Part shown: piece after piece, positions 20,901-29,634 of the stretch
Layout: each line of letters starts with the position of its first letter
Position numbering within the stretch: the first letter of the stretch is position 1
Source of the DNA: Thermomonas brevis
GTDB lineage: Bacteria; Pseudomonadota; Gammaproteobacteria; Xanthomonadales; Xanthomonadaceae
DNA length: 64,000 bases
NCBI RefSeq assembly: GCF_014395425.1
Contig: NZ_CP060711.1
Span: 1,364,001-1,428,000, forward strand
Direction: 5' to 3'
Notes under the pieces: model-generated
Databases searched by the model: none
What the model was told of the DNA's origin: nothing
Seen by the model: only the letters and a program-made list of their open reading frames with translations
Made by a program: the position numbers and the translations under genes

Positions 20901-23900
20901 TCAGCCGCGCGCCTCGTCCTCGCGCACCCGGAACCACGCCGCGTACAGCGCCGGCAGGAAGAACAGGGTGAGCAGGGTCGCCACGGTCAGGCCGCCCATG
21001 ATCGCCACCGCCATCGAACCGTAGAAGGCGCTGCGCGACAGCGGGATCATCGCCAGGATCGCCGCCAGCGCGGTCAGCACGATGGGCCGGAAGCGGCGCA
21101 CGGTGGCATCGACAATGGCGTGCCAACGGTCGTGACCGGCGTCGATGTCCTGCTGGATCTGGTCGACCAGGATGACCGAGTTGCGCATCACCATGCCGGC
21201 CAGGGCAATGGTGCCCAGCATCGCCACGAAGCCGAACGGCACCCGGAACAGCAGCAGCGCCGCGACCACGCCGATCAGCCCCAGCGGCGCGGTCAGCAGC
21301 ACCAGCGCGGTGCGCGGGAAGCTGCGCAGCTGCAGCATCAGCAGCGCGGTCACCACCAGCACGAACAGCGGCATGCCGGCCTTGATCGAGTTCTGCCCGC
21401 GCGCGGAGTCCTCCACCGTGCCGCCGGTTTCCAGCAGGTAGCCCTCCGGCAGCGAGGCGCGGATGTCGTCCAGCGTCGGCAGGATCTGCGCTACCACCGT
21501 GGGCGGGGTCAGCGCGTCGGTGCGGAGGTCGGCGCGCACCGTCACCGTGGGCAGGCGGTCGCGGTGCCAGATGATGCCGTCCTCGAAGCCGTAGTCCAGC
21601 GTGGCGATCTGCGCCAGCGGCACGCTGCCGTTCGGCGTCGGCACGGCGAGGCTGCCGAGCAGGTCGGGCCGCGCGCGCTCGTCGGCGGTGCCGCGCAGCA
21701 GGATCTCGATCAGCTCGTTGTCCTCGCGGTAGGTGCTCACCGGCAGGCCCGACAGCGAGCCGGACAGGAAGTGCGCCAGCTGCGCGCTGCTCACGCCCAG
21801 GGCGCGGGCGCGATCCTGGTCGATGCGCAGGCGCACCACCTTGCTCGGCTCGCTCCAGTCCAGGTTGACGTTGGTGACGTTGGCGTTCGCACGCACCTTG
21901 TCCGCGACGCGGCGGGCGATGGCCTGCACCTGCCCGATGTCCTCGCCCGACACGCGCAGCTGCACCGGATAGCCCACCGGCGGGCCATTCTCCAGCCGGG
22001 TCACGCGGAACTGGATCTCCGGGAACTGCGGCGCGACCTCCTCGATCAGCCAGCGCCGCGTCGCCTCGCGCGCGTCCATGTCCTTCGCCAGCACCACGAA
22101 CTGGCTGAAGTTCGCCGCCGGCAATTGCTGATCCAGCGGCAGGTAGAAGCGCGGCGAGCCGGTGCCGACGTAGGCGACGAAGTTGTCAATGTCCTTGCGC
22201 GACTTCAGCAGCGCTTCGAGCTTTTTCGCCTGCGCGTCGGTGGCGCGCAGCGAACTGCCTTCGGCCAGTTCCAGATCGACCATCAGTTCGGGCCGTACCG
22301 AATCCGGGAAGAACTGCTGCGGCACGAACCGGAACAGCGCGATCGACGCCGCGAACGCCAGCACCGTCGCGCCGATCACCAGCCAGCGGTGGCGCAGGCA
22401 GGAGTCCAGCCAGCCGCGCAGGCGGCGGTAGAACGCGCTGGCGTAGGGATCGTGCGCGGCCTCGCCGGCCGGCGCCGCCGGCGCGCCGCCGAAGCGCTGG
22501 CGCAGGCGCTGCATCAGGGTCGGCCGCAAGTGCGCGTCGTGCAGGTCCGGCAGCATCTTGTCGCCCAGCCACGGGATGAACAACACCGCCGCCACCCACG
22601 ACACGCACAGCGCGATCGTCACCACTTGGAACAGCGAGCGCGTGTATTCGCCGGTGCTCGACGCGGCGGTGGCGATCGGCAGGAAGCCGGCCGCGGTCAC
22701 CAGCGTGCCGGTGAGCATCGGGAACGCGGTCGACTCCCAGGCGAAGCTCGCCGCCTTCAGCCGCGAGTAGCCTTGCTCCATCTTGATCGCCATCATCTCC
22801 ACCGCGATGATCGCGTCGTCCACCAGCAGGCCCAGCGCCAGCACCAGCGCGCCCAGCGAAATCTTGTGCAGGCCGATGTCGAAGAAGTGCATGACCGCGA
22901 AGGTCATCGCCAGCACCAGCGGGATGCTGACCGCGACCACCAGGCCGGTGCGCAGGCCCAGCGAGAAGAAGCTGACCAGCAGCACGATGGCGACCGCCTC
23001 CGCCAGCACGCGCACGAATTCGCCCACGGCGTCGTGCACGGTCTGCGGCTGGTCGGACACCTTGCGCAGCTGCATGCCCGCCGGCAACGTCTTCTGCAGG
23101 CGCAGGAACTCGCTTTCCAGCGTCTGGCCGAGACGGATGATGTCGCCGCCGTCGCGCATCGCCACCGCGATGCCGAGCGCGTCCTGGCCCATGAAGCGCA
23201 TCTTCGGCGCGGCCGGATCGGCGAAGCCGCGCGCCACGCTGGCGATGTCGCCCAGCCGCACGGTGCGCTCGCCGGCGCGGATCGGGAACGCGCGGATCTG
23301 CTCGACCGAATCGAACTGCCCGTCCACGCGCAGGCGCACGCGGTCGCTGCCGGTCTCGAAGAAACCGGCCTGCGCCACCGCGTTCTGCTCGTCCAGCGCC
23401 TGCTTCACCGCCGATAGCGGGATGCCGAGCGTGGCGAGCTTGGTGTTGGACAGCTCGATCCAGATCTTCTCGTCCTGCAGGCCGATCAGTTCGACCTTGC
23501 CGACGTCCGGCACACGCTGCAATTCGAGCTGGATGCGGTCGGCGTAGTCCTTCATCAGCGCGTAGTCGAAACCGGGCGCGGTCAGGGCGTAGATGTTGCC
23601 GAAGGTGTCGCCGAACTCGTCGTTGAAGAACGGGCCGATGGCCTCGGCCGGCAGCGTCGCGCGAATGTCGCCGACCTTCTTGCGCACCTGGTACCAGAGT
23701 TCCGGCACGTCCTTCGACGGCATCGAATCGCGCGCCATCACGATCACCTGCGATTCGCCGGGCCGCGAATACGAACGCACGAACTCGTACTTGCCGGTGC
23801 CCATCACCGCCTTCTCGACGCGCTCGGTGACCTGCTTGGACACCTGCTCCGCCGTCGCGCCCGGCCACAGCGTGCGCACCACCATCGCCTTGAAGGTGAA

Positions 23901-24026
23901 CGGCGGATCTTCGGACTGCCCGAGCTGGCGGTACGACCACGCGCCAGCCAGCGCCAGCACGATCATCGCGAACAGCACCAGCGCGCGGTTGCGCAGCGCC
24001 CATTCGGAAAGGTTGAAGCGGCCCAC
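20901..24026 (-). CDS. RND efflux transporter, inner-membrane pump
   Basis: A 1041-residue proton-driven pump of the AcrB/HAE type. The first membrane helix (ALVLFAMIVLALAGAWSYRQL) is followed by a large porter loop, helices 2-6, a second loop and the final six helices ending near ALYAAWFRVRED. The proton-relay aspartates are in helix 4, LGLLVDDAIIAVE. The PGATAEQVSKQVTERVEK segment is typical of porter domain PN1. The gene follows its adaptor by three bases. Substrate is not predictable from sequence; the divergent TetR gene is the likely repressor, and tolC lies 2.6 kb away. Confidence 0.95.
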   Translation of the reverse strand: MGRFNLSEWALRNRALVLFAMIVLALAGAWSYRQLGQSEDPPFTFKAMVVRTLWPGATAEQVSKQVTERVEKAVMGTGKYEFVRSYSRPGESQVIVMARDSMPSKDVPELWYQVRKKVGDIRATLPAEAIGPFFNDEFGDTFGNIYALTAPGFDYALMKDYADRIQLELQRVPDVGKVELIGLQDEKIWIELSNTKLATLGIPLSAVKQALDEQNAVAQAGFFETGSDRVRLRVDGQFDSVEQIRAFPIRAGERTVRLGDIASVARGFADPAAPKMRFMGQDALGIAVAMRDGGDIIRLGQTLESEFLRLQKTLPAGMQLRKVSDQPQTVHDAVGEFVRVLAEAVAIVLLVSFFSLGLRTGLVVAVSIPLVLAMTFAVMHFFDIGLHKISLGALVLALGLLVDDAIIAVEMMAIKMEQGYSRLKAASFAWESTAFPMLTGTLVTAAGFLPIATAASSTGEYTRSLFQVVTIALCVSWVAAVLFIPWLGDKMLPDLHDAHLRPTLMQRLRQRFGGAPAAPAGEAAHDPYASAFYRRLRGWLDSCLRHRWLVIGATVLAFAASIALFRFVPQQFFPDSVRPELMVDLELAEGSSLRATDAQAKKLEALLKSRKDIDNFVAYVGTGSPRFYLPLDQQLPAANFSQFVVLAKDMDAREATRRWLIEEVAPQFPEIQFRVTRLENGPPVGYPVQLRVSGEDIGQVQAIARRVADKVRANANVTNVNLDWSEPSKVVRLRIDQDRARALGVSSAQLAHFLSGSLSGLPVSTYREDNELIEILLRGTADERARPDLLGSLAVPTPNGSVPLAQIATLDYGFEDGIIWHRDRLPTVTVRADLRTDALTPPTVVAQILPTLDDIRASLPEGYLLETGGTVEDSARGQNSIKAGMPLFVLVVTALLMLQLRSFPRTALVLLTAPLGLIGVVAALLLFRVPFGFVAMLGTIALAGMVMRNSVILVDQIQQDIDAGHDRWHAIVDATVRRFRPIVLTALAAILAMIPLSRSAFYGSMAVAIMGGLTVATLLTLFFLPALYAAWFRVREDEARG

Positions 24027-24029
24027 GGC

Positions 24030-25103
24030 TCAGCGCGCCCCGACCGCGACCGGGCGGTTGCGCCGGTCCACCGGCGCGACCTTCTCGCCCTCGCGCAGCA
24101 GGTGCCCGCCGGCGGCCACCACCCATTCGCCGGCCTTCACGCCGTCCAGCACCGGCACGCTGTCCTCGCCGTAGCCGCCCAGCTTCACCGCGCGCTGGCG
24201 CGCCGTGCCGGCGGCATCGACCACCCACACCGCGGTGGCGCCGCCGTCGTCGCGCTGCACCGCTGCCAGCGGCAGGCGCAGGCCGCCGCCGGCCGCATCG
24301 GCCACGAACACGCGCGCGCTCTGGCCGAGCCCGACCTCCGCCGCCAGCGCGCCGTCCAGCGCGACGCGCGCGGCGTAGGTGCGGGTCTGCGGATCGGCCG
24401 CGGCGGCGATCTCGCGGATATGCCCCGGCAGGCGCCGGCCGGGCGCGCTCCACAGTTCGACGATGGCCGACTGGCCGGTGCGGAAGTCGCGGATGCGCGC
24501 TTCCGGCAGGCCGATCGCCACTTCGCGTCCGCCGTCGGCGGCGAGCAGGAAAATGGGTTGACCGGCCGCCACCACCTGCCCGGCCTCGGCCTGGCGGGCG
24601 GCGATCACGCCGTCGCGCGGCGCGCGCAGCCGGGTGTAGGCGGACTGGTTGCGCGCCAGTTCGTATTGCGCGCGCGCCGCGCGGTAGGCGGCCTGCTGCG
24701 CGTCGAACGCGGACTGGCTGACCAGCTTCTGCGCCAGCAGCTTGCGGTAGCGCTCCAGGTCGCCGCCGAGGCGGGCCATGTCGGCCTGCGCGGCGCTGGC
24801 CTGCAGTTGCGCATCGCCGGGATCGAGTTCGGCCAGCACCTGGCCCTGCTTCACCGGCTGGCCGGCATCGACGAAGCGCTTGCTCAGATTGCCGCCGACG
24901 CGGAACGCCAGCGCGCTTTCCTGATGCGCGTGCACTTCGCCGGCGAAGGCTTCGGCGGCCATGTCGGCGGCGGCGCCGGGCTGCACCACCAGCACCTTGC
25001 GCGCCGCTTCCGGCGCCTGCGTCGCGCCGCCACAGCCGACCAGCGCCAATGCCATCGCCAGCACCGGCAGCGCGTCGCGCAGCCTCTTTCCGCCCTGCTC
25101 CAT
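24030..25103 (-). CDS. RND efflux periplasmic adaptor lipoprotein
   Basis: A 357-residue membrane-fusion protein. Signal peptide with lipobox LVGC, so the mature protein would be lipidated at Cys24. A barrel-sandwich half (ESALAFRVGGNLSKRFVDAGQPVKQGQVLAELD) leads into the alpha-hairpin (QASAAQADMARLGGDLERYRKLL) and back through RLRAPRDGVIAARQAEAGQVV, then beta-barrel and membrane-proximal parts. I placed the start at 25103 because GGAG lies five bases before that ATG; an ATG at 25127 is also in frame but lies within the promoter region. It forms an operon with the pump and would link it to a TolC-type channel. Confidence 0.92.
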   Translation of the reverse strand: MEQGGKRLRDALPVLAMALALVGCGGATQAPEAARKVLVVQPGAAADMAAEAFAGEVHAHQESALAFRVGGNLSKRFVDAGQPVKQGQVLAELDPGDAQLQASAAQADMARLGGDLERYRKLLAQKLVSQSAFDAQQAAYRAARAQYELARNQSAYTRLRAPRDGVIAARQAEAGQVVAAGQPIFLLAADGGREVAIGLPEARIRDFRTGQSAIVELWSAPGRRLPGHIREIAAAADPQTRTYAARVALDGALAAEVGLGQSARVFVADAAGGGLRLPLAAVQRDDGGATAVWVVDAAGTARQRAVKLGGYGEDSVPVLDGVKAGEWVVAAGGHLLREGEKVAPVDRRNRPVAVGAR

Positions 25104-25127
25104 GCCCGCTCCGTCGGCCTGCGCCAT

Positions 25128-25182
25128 AATTGAACTGCCCGGTATGGTATAATTACGAAACTTCGCAGTCCAGTATCAAGGC
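25128..25182. promoter_or_regulatory. Divergent promoter/operator of the efflux operon and tetR
   Basis: This short A+T-rich gap contains an extended -10 for tetR, TGG-TATAAT (25145-25153). On the other strand TATACC overlaps it, with ACTGGA 17 bases upstream as a weak -35. The GTATAATTAC core is imperfectly symmetric (GTA and TAC ends), and a repressor bound here would block both promoters. Confidence 0.55.
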
Positions 25183-25827
25183 ATGACCCGCACCACCCCC
25201 GCCAGCAAGCCCGCCGGTCCCGGCCGCCCGAAGGATCTCGCCAAGCGCGCGGCGATCCTGGAAGCGGCCAAGCGCCTGTTCGTCCTGCAGGGGTTCGACG
25301 GCGTCAGCATGGACCAGATCGCGGCCGAGGCCGGCGTGTCCAAGCTCACCGTGTACAGCCACTTCGGCGACAAGGACAGCCTGTTCGCCGACGCAGTGCG
25401 CGCGCACTGCGAGCAGGGCATGCCGACCCGGCTGTTCGAGCCCGACCCCGACGTGCCGCTGCGCGAACGCCTGACCGACATCGCCGAGGCGTTCTTCGCG
25501 ATGGTCATGACGCCCGAGGCGATCGCCGGGCACCGCATCCTGTGCTCGCCGCAGATCGCCACCAGCCACATGCCGGCGATGTTCTGGGAAGCCGGCCCGC
25601 AGCGCGTGCAGGACGCGTTCACCGCGCTGCTGCAGCGGCGCATCGCCGCCGGCGAGCTGGAGATCGACGATCCCGTGCGCGCCGCCGGCCACTTCTTCAC
25701 CCTGCTCAAGGGCGAGCCGCACGCGCAGGCCGTGTTCGGCTACTGCTGCAGCGGCCGCCACGACACGCCGCACGCGCACATCGCCAGCGTCGTCGACCTG
25801 TTCCTGCGCGCCTATGCGAAGCGCTGA
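25183..25827 (+). CDS. TetR-family repressor of the efflux operon
   Basis: A 214-residue regulator with an N-terminal TetR helix-turn-helix (AAILEAAKRLFVLQGFDGVSMDQIAAEAGVSKLTVYSHFGDKDSLF) and an AefR-like C-terminal ligand domain. It diverges from the adaptor gene across a 55-base promoter gap, the common arrangement for local repressors of RND pumps. The inducer is not evident. The start is the first ATG after the extended -10 promoter and gives a normal Pro/Lys-rich lead-in. Confidence 0.93.
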   Translation: MTRTTPASKPAGPGRPKDLAKRAAILEAAKRLFVLQGFDGVSMDQIAAEAGVSKLTVYSHFGDKDSLFADAVRAHCEQGMPTRLFEPDPDVPLRERLTDIAEAFFAMVMTPEAIAGHRILCSPQIATSHMPAMFWEAGPQRVQDAFTALLQRRIAAGELEIDDPVRAAGHFFTLLKGEPHAQAVFGYCCSGRHDTPHAHIASVVDLFLRAYAKR

Positions 25828-25992
25828 CGCCCTGCGGCCCGCCGTTCCGTCGCCTGAACGGCAGTCGGCCCTGCCCTTGGTCGCGGTGACTTCCGGCACT
25901 GCGTGCTGGTGTACCGGTACGGCCAGACTGCCCGCCAGATCGGGAACCGCCGGCACTACAATGCACGGTTCCCCGCAACGGATTTTCCCCGC

Positions 25993-26646
25993 ATGAGCAT
26001 CGACTTCGCCCTCGCCCGCGAGAACATGGTGGAACAGCAGGTCCGTCCCTGGGACGTGCTGGACGTGCGCGTGCTGGACACCCTCGCCCGCCTGCCGCGC
26101 GACGCCTTCGTGGCCGACGCGCTGCGCAGCCTGGCCTATGCCGACACCGCGCTGCCGATCGGCCACGGCGAGACGATGATGAAGCCGGTGCTGGAAGGCC
26201 GCGCGCTGCAGGCGCTGCTGCCGACCGAAGCGGAAAGCGTGCTGGAGATCGGCGCGGGCAACGGCTACCTGACCGCCTGCCTCGCCCGGCTGTCGCGCGA
26301 GACGGTGGGCATCGAGCGCCACGCCGACCTGGCCGAGGCCGCGCAGACGCGGCTGGCGGCGCAGGGAATCAATAACGCCACCGTGCAGGCCGCCGACGCG
26401 TTCGCCTGGAACCCGGGCCGCGGCTTCGACGTGATCTGCGTCAGCGGCGCGATGGCGGCGATCCCGGCGCGCTTCGTCGAATGGCTCAATCCGGGCGGCC
26501 GCATGTTCGTGGTGCACGGCCGCTCGCCGGCGATGGAAGCGGCGCTGGTGCACCGCACTGTCAACGGCACCCGCGTCGAATCGTTGTTCGAAACCGACCT
26601 TCCCTATCTCGCGGGCGCCGAGCCGGTGCCCGCCTTCACCCTGTAA
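25993..26646 (+). CDS. Protein-L-isoaspartate O-methyltransferase family protein
   Basis: A 217-residue SAM-dependent methyltransferase of the Pcm family, which repairs isoaspartyl residues in aged proteins. The SAM motif I reads VLEIGAGNGYLTACLARL, followed by the acidic VGIERHADLAEAA and a GGRMFVVHG strand. The N-terminus (ALARENMVEQQVRPWDV) is that of a subgroup common in Xanthomonadaceae and alphaproteobacteria, divergent from classical Pcm, so repair activity is less certain than the fold. A TACAAT -10-like box lies at 25957-25962. tolC begins 18 bases downstream, suggesting co-transcription. Confidence 0.88.
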   Translation: MSIDFALARENMVEQQVRPWDVLDVRVLDTLARLPRDAFVADALRSLAYADTALPIGHGETMMKPVLEGRALQALLPTEAESVLEIGAGNGYLTACLARLSRETVGIERHADLAEAAQTRLAAQGINNATVQAADAFAWNPGRGFDVICVSGAMAAIPARFVEWLNPGGRMFVVHGRSPAMEAALVHRTVNGTRVESLFETDLPYLAGAEPVPAFTL

Positions 26647-26664
26647 GCCGCCAAGGACTCCCCC

Positions 26665-28020
26665 ATGTCGCTTCGCCCGCTCGCCCTTGCCCTCGCCGTC
26701 GCCCTGCTGCCCGCCGCGGCCCAAGCGGACGACCTGCTCCAGAGCTACCAGAACGCGCGCAGCAGCGACCCGCAATTCGCGGCCGCCGAATCGAACCGCG
26801 CCATCGCCGCCGAGCGCCCGGTGCAGGCGCGCGCATCGCTGCTGCCGCAGGTGAACGGCACCGTCGGCTACGACCTCGCCAATCGCGGCGACACCGATGG
26901 CGACGGCCAGAGCGACGGCACGGCCCGCAGCGCCTCGTGGCGGGTCGGTGCGCAGCAGTCGATCTTCGATTACGGCAACTTCACCGCGCTGCGCGCCGCC
27001 AAGGCGCAGGACCGCGCCGGCGCGTTCGACCTGGAAGCGGCCGGCCACAGCCTCATCACCCGCACGTCCGCCGCCTACTTCAACGTGCTGGTGCAGCTGG
27101 AAACGCTGTCCGCCGCCGAAGCCGCGGAAACCGCGCTGAAGAAGCAGTTCGACTTCGCCAGCAAGCGCCTGGAAGTCGGCCTGGCGCCGATCACCGACGT
27201 ACACGAGGCGCGCGCGCAGTACGACGCGGCCCGCGCGAACTCCATCCTCGCCCGCAACGCCGTGCAGGACGCCTATCAGGCGCTGGTCGAGATCACCGGC
27301 ACGCCGGTCGCCAACCTCAAGGGCCTGCCGGACGACTTCAAGCCGGCGCTGCCCGAGTCGCGCGACGCAGAAGGCTGGGTCGCCACCGCGCTCGCCGAGA
27401 ACCCGTCGCTCAAGGCGCAGTCCGCGGACGTGGAGGCGGCCGAAGCCAATGTCGCCACCGCGCGCTCGGGCCATTACCCGACGCTGGGCCTGCAGGCGTC
27501 CTACGGCAAGGCCATTCCCGGCCTGTACGACAACCCGGCCTACTTCGGCAACAACGACGCCAACACCAGCGTCGGCATCACCCTGAGCATCCCGATCTTC
27601 TCCGGCTTCGCCACCCAGTCCAACGTTCGCAGCTCGCTGGCCCAGCGCGACATCGCGCGCGACCAGCTGGAACAGCAGAAGCGCGCGCTGGAGCGCAACA
27701 CCCGCAACGCTTATCAGGCCCTGGTGGCCGGCATCAGCGAAGTGGAAGCGCGCCGCTTGGCGCTGGTGTCCGCGCAGAGCGCCTACGACGCCTCGCAGGT
27801 CGGCCTGGAAGTCGGCACGCGCACCGTGCTGGACGTGCTGAACAACCAGCGCACCCTGTTCTCCGCGCAGCAGGATTACGCGCAGGCCAAGTACAACTTC
27901 CTGCAGAACCGCCTGCTGCTGGAACAGGCCGCGGGCACCCTGGACGTCTCCGATCTCGAAGACGTGAACCGCCTGCTCACCACCAACGAATCGGTCGCCA
28001 ACGCGATCAGCACGAAGTAA
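26665..28020 (+). CDS. tolC: TolC-family outer membrane channel
   Basis: A 451-residue outer-membrane efflux protein. Signal peptide MSLRPLALALAVALLPAAAQA, then two OEP repeats, each with long helices (DLEAAGHSLITRTSAAYFNVLVQLE; LEQQKRALERNTRNAYQALVAG) and the GLEVGTRTVLDVLNNQRTL signature. A DGDGQSDG loop near residue 75 could bind a divalent ion. TolC gives RND pumps and type I exporters a path out of the cell; the pump encoded on the other strand 2.6 kb away is a candidate partner. The gene ends ahead of a strong terminator. Confidence 0.94.
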   Translation: MSLRPLALALAVALLPAAAQADDLLQSYQNARSSDPQFAAAESNRAIAAERPVQARASLLPQVNGTVGYDLANRGDTDGDGQSDGTARSASWRVGAQQSIFDYGNFTALRAAKAQDRAGAFDLEAAGHSLITRTSAAYFNVLVQLETLSAAEAAETALKKQFDFASKRLEVGLAPITDVHEARAQYDAARANSILARNAVQDAYQALVEITGTPVANLKGLPDDFKPALPESRDAEGWVATALAENPSLKAQSADVEAAEANVATARSGHYPTLGLQASYGKAIPGLYDNPAYFGNNDANTSVGITLSIPIFSGFATQSNVRSSLAQRDIARDQLEQQKRALERNTRNAYQALVAGISEVEARRLALVSAQSAYDASQVGLEVGTRTVLDVLNNQRTLFSAQQDYAQAKYNFLQNRLLLEQAAGTLDVSDLEDVNRLLTTNESVANAISTK

Positions 28021-28043
28021 GCCCCGAACAAACCTGCGATACG

Positions 28044-28074
28044 AAAATCCCCGCGAAAGCGGGGATTTTTCTTT
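28044..28074 (+). terminator. Intrinsic terminator of tolC
   Basis: AAATCCCCGC and GCGGGGATTT form a perfect stem with a GAAA tetraloop (28045-28068), followed by TTCTTT. It starts 24 bases after the tolC stop. Confidence 0.88.
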
Positions 28075-28177
28075 GTGCCTGCGGGCCGTCGCGTCGACTG
28101 TCGCCGTGCGTCGACGAAAAGCACTGCGCTGTTTGCCATCGTTGCAGTCGGTGCGCCCCAAGCCCCAAGGCTTGGCG

Positions 28178-29467
28178 TCATTCCGGCAGCATCGGCTCGA
28201 TCAACGCCAGCGTCCGCGCCAGCGCGCCGCGCCCGTCCTCCAGCAGCCTCGACGCGTTGTCGGCCATGCGCCGCCGCGCGGACTCGTCGTCGAACAGCGC
28301 GCGCAGCGCGTCCGCCAGCGCCGGCGCGTCCGCCACGATCCGCATCGCCTGCGCCTCGCGCAGCCGCCGCGCGATGTCGGCGAAGTTGTGCAGGTGCGGG
28401 CCGCTGAGGATCGCGGCGCCGGTCGCGGCCGGCTCCAGCAGGTTGTGCCCGCCGATCGCCTGCAGGCTGCCGCCGACGAAGGCCACCGGCGCGCAGGCGT
28501 AGAAGCGCAGCAGTTCGCCCAGGGTGTCGATCACGAACACACCGGTGTCCGCGCGCGGCCAGCCGTCGCCGCTGCGCTTGGCCACGGCGAAGCCGGCGTC
28601 GCGCGCGGCCTGCGCCACCGCGCGGAACCGCTCCGGATGACGCGGCGCCCACAGCAGCAGCGCGTCGGGATGGCTGGCGCGCAGTGCGCGGTGCGCTTCC
28701 AGCACCGCCGCTTCCTCGCCCTCGTGGGTGCTGGCGGCGATCCAGACCGGGCGCGCCTCGCCCAGCGCCGCGCGGAACCCGGCGACGAAGCCGTCCGCCT
28801 CCACCGGCGCCATGTCGAACTTCAGGTTGCCGGCGACGTGCACGCACTCCGGCCGTGCGCCCAGTTCGAGGAAGCGGCGAGCGTCGGCCTTCGACTGCGC
28901 CGCCACCAGCCGCACGCTGCCCAGCGCGCGCCGGATCAGCGCGCCCAGCACCCGGTAGCCGCGCAGCGAACGCGCGGACAGCCGTGCGTTGAGGATGTAG
29001 GCGGGGATGCCGCGGTCGCGGCAGCCGAACAGCAGGTTCGGCCACAGCTCGGTTTCCACGATCAGCGCCAGCGTCGGCCGGAAGCGGTCGAGGAAGCGGC
29101 CCACCGCGCCCGGCAGGTCGTAGGGCAGGTAGACGTGGGCGACCGCGTCGCCCCACAGCGCGCGCACCCGCTCGGAACCGGTGGGGGTGATCGTGGTGAC
29201 CACCAGCCGCAGGTCGGGGCGCTGCGCGAGCAGCCGGTTCACCAGCGGCGCGGCGGCGTTGACCTCGCCCACCGACACCGCGTGCAGCCACAGCGGCGCG
29301 CCCGGCGCACCGGCCGGATAGCTGGCGTAGCGTTCGTCCCAGCGCTGGAAGTAGGCGCGCTGGCGGAAGCCGCGCCAGATCAGGTGGTACAGGGTGACCG
29401 GCACGAGCAGGTACAGCGCGGCCGAATACAGGCCGCGCAGCACACGCTCTGTGAGATCGGCCCGCAT
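28178..29467 (-). CDS. waaA: Kdo transferase
   Basis: A 429-residue 3-deoxy-D-manno-octulosonic acid transferase that adds Kdo to lipid A precursor at the cytoplasmic face of the inner membrane. N-terminal anchor (GLYSAALYLLVPVTLYHLIW), the glycosyltransferase N-domain with SVGEVNAAAPLV, VETELWPNLL, and the C-terminal FVGGSLQAIGGHNLLEPAA nucleotide-sugar loop. Length is normal from the start at 29467. A perfect CCAAGCC/GGCTTGG hairpin (28158-28175) just after the stop may end the transcript. Convergent with tolC and divergent from the lpxL-type gene. Confidence 0.96.
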   Translation of the reverse strand: MRADLTERVLRGLYSAALYLLVPVTLYHLIWRGFRQRAYFQRWDERYASYPAGAPGAPLWLHAVSVGEVNAAAPLVNRLLAQRPDLRLVVTTITPTGSERVRALWGDAVAHVYLPYDLPGAVGRFLDRFRPTLALIVETELWPNLLFGCRDRGIPAYILNARLSARSLRGYRVLGALIRRALGSVRLVAAQSKADARRFLELGARPECVHVAGNLKFDMAPVEADGFVAGFRAALGEARPVWIAASTHEGEEAAVLEAHRALRASHPDALLLWAPRHPERFRAVAQAARDAGFAVAKRSGDGWPRADTGVFVIDTLGELLRFYACAPVAFVGGSLQAIGGHNLLEPAATGAAILSGPHLHNFADIARRLREAQAMRIVADAPALADALRALFDDESARRRMADNASRLLEDGRGALARTLALIEPMLPE

Positions 29468-29634
29468 GCGCACAGGATAGCCATGGCGGAGATTCCGCGC
29501 GCGCCGTATTGCCGCATTCGCGTCCGCGAATGTCCCCCGATGCCGTCCTGCGGCCGGCATCTCCTCCTTGATTCCGCAGACGCGAACGCGGCAACACGGC
29601 CCAGGCTCCACGGCTCAGCGCCCGGCATTGCGGG

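Noticed and set aside
25153..28161. A 1002-residue minus-strand frame opposite tetR, pcm and tolC
   Set aside because: Complement of three recognised genes; no signal, domain or start-site support.
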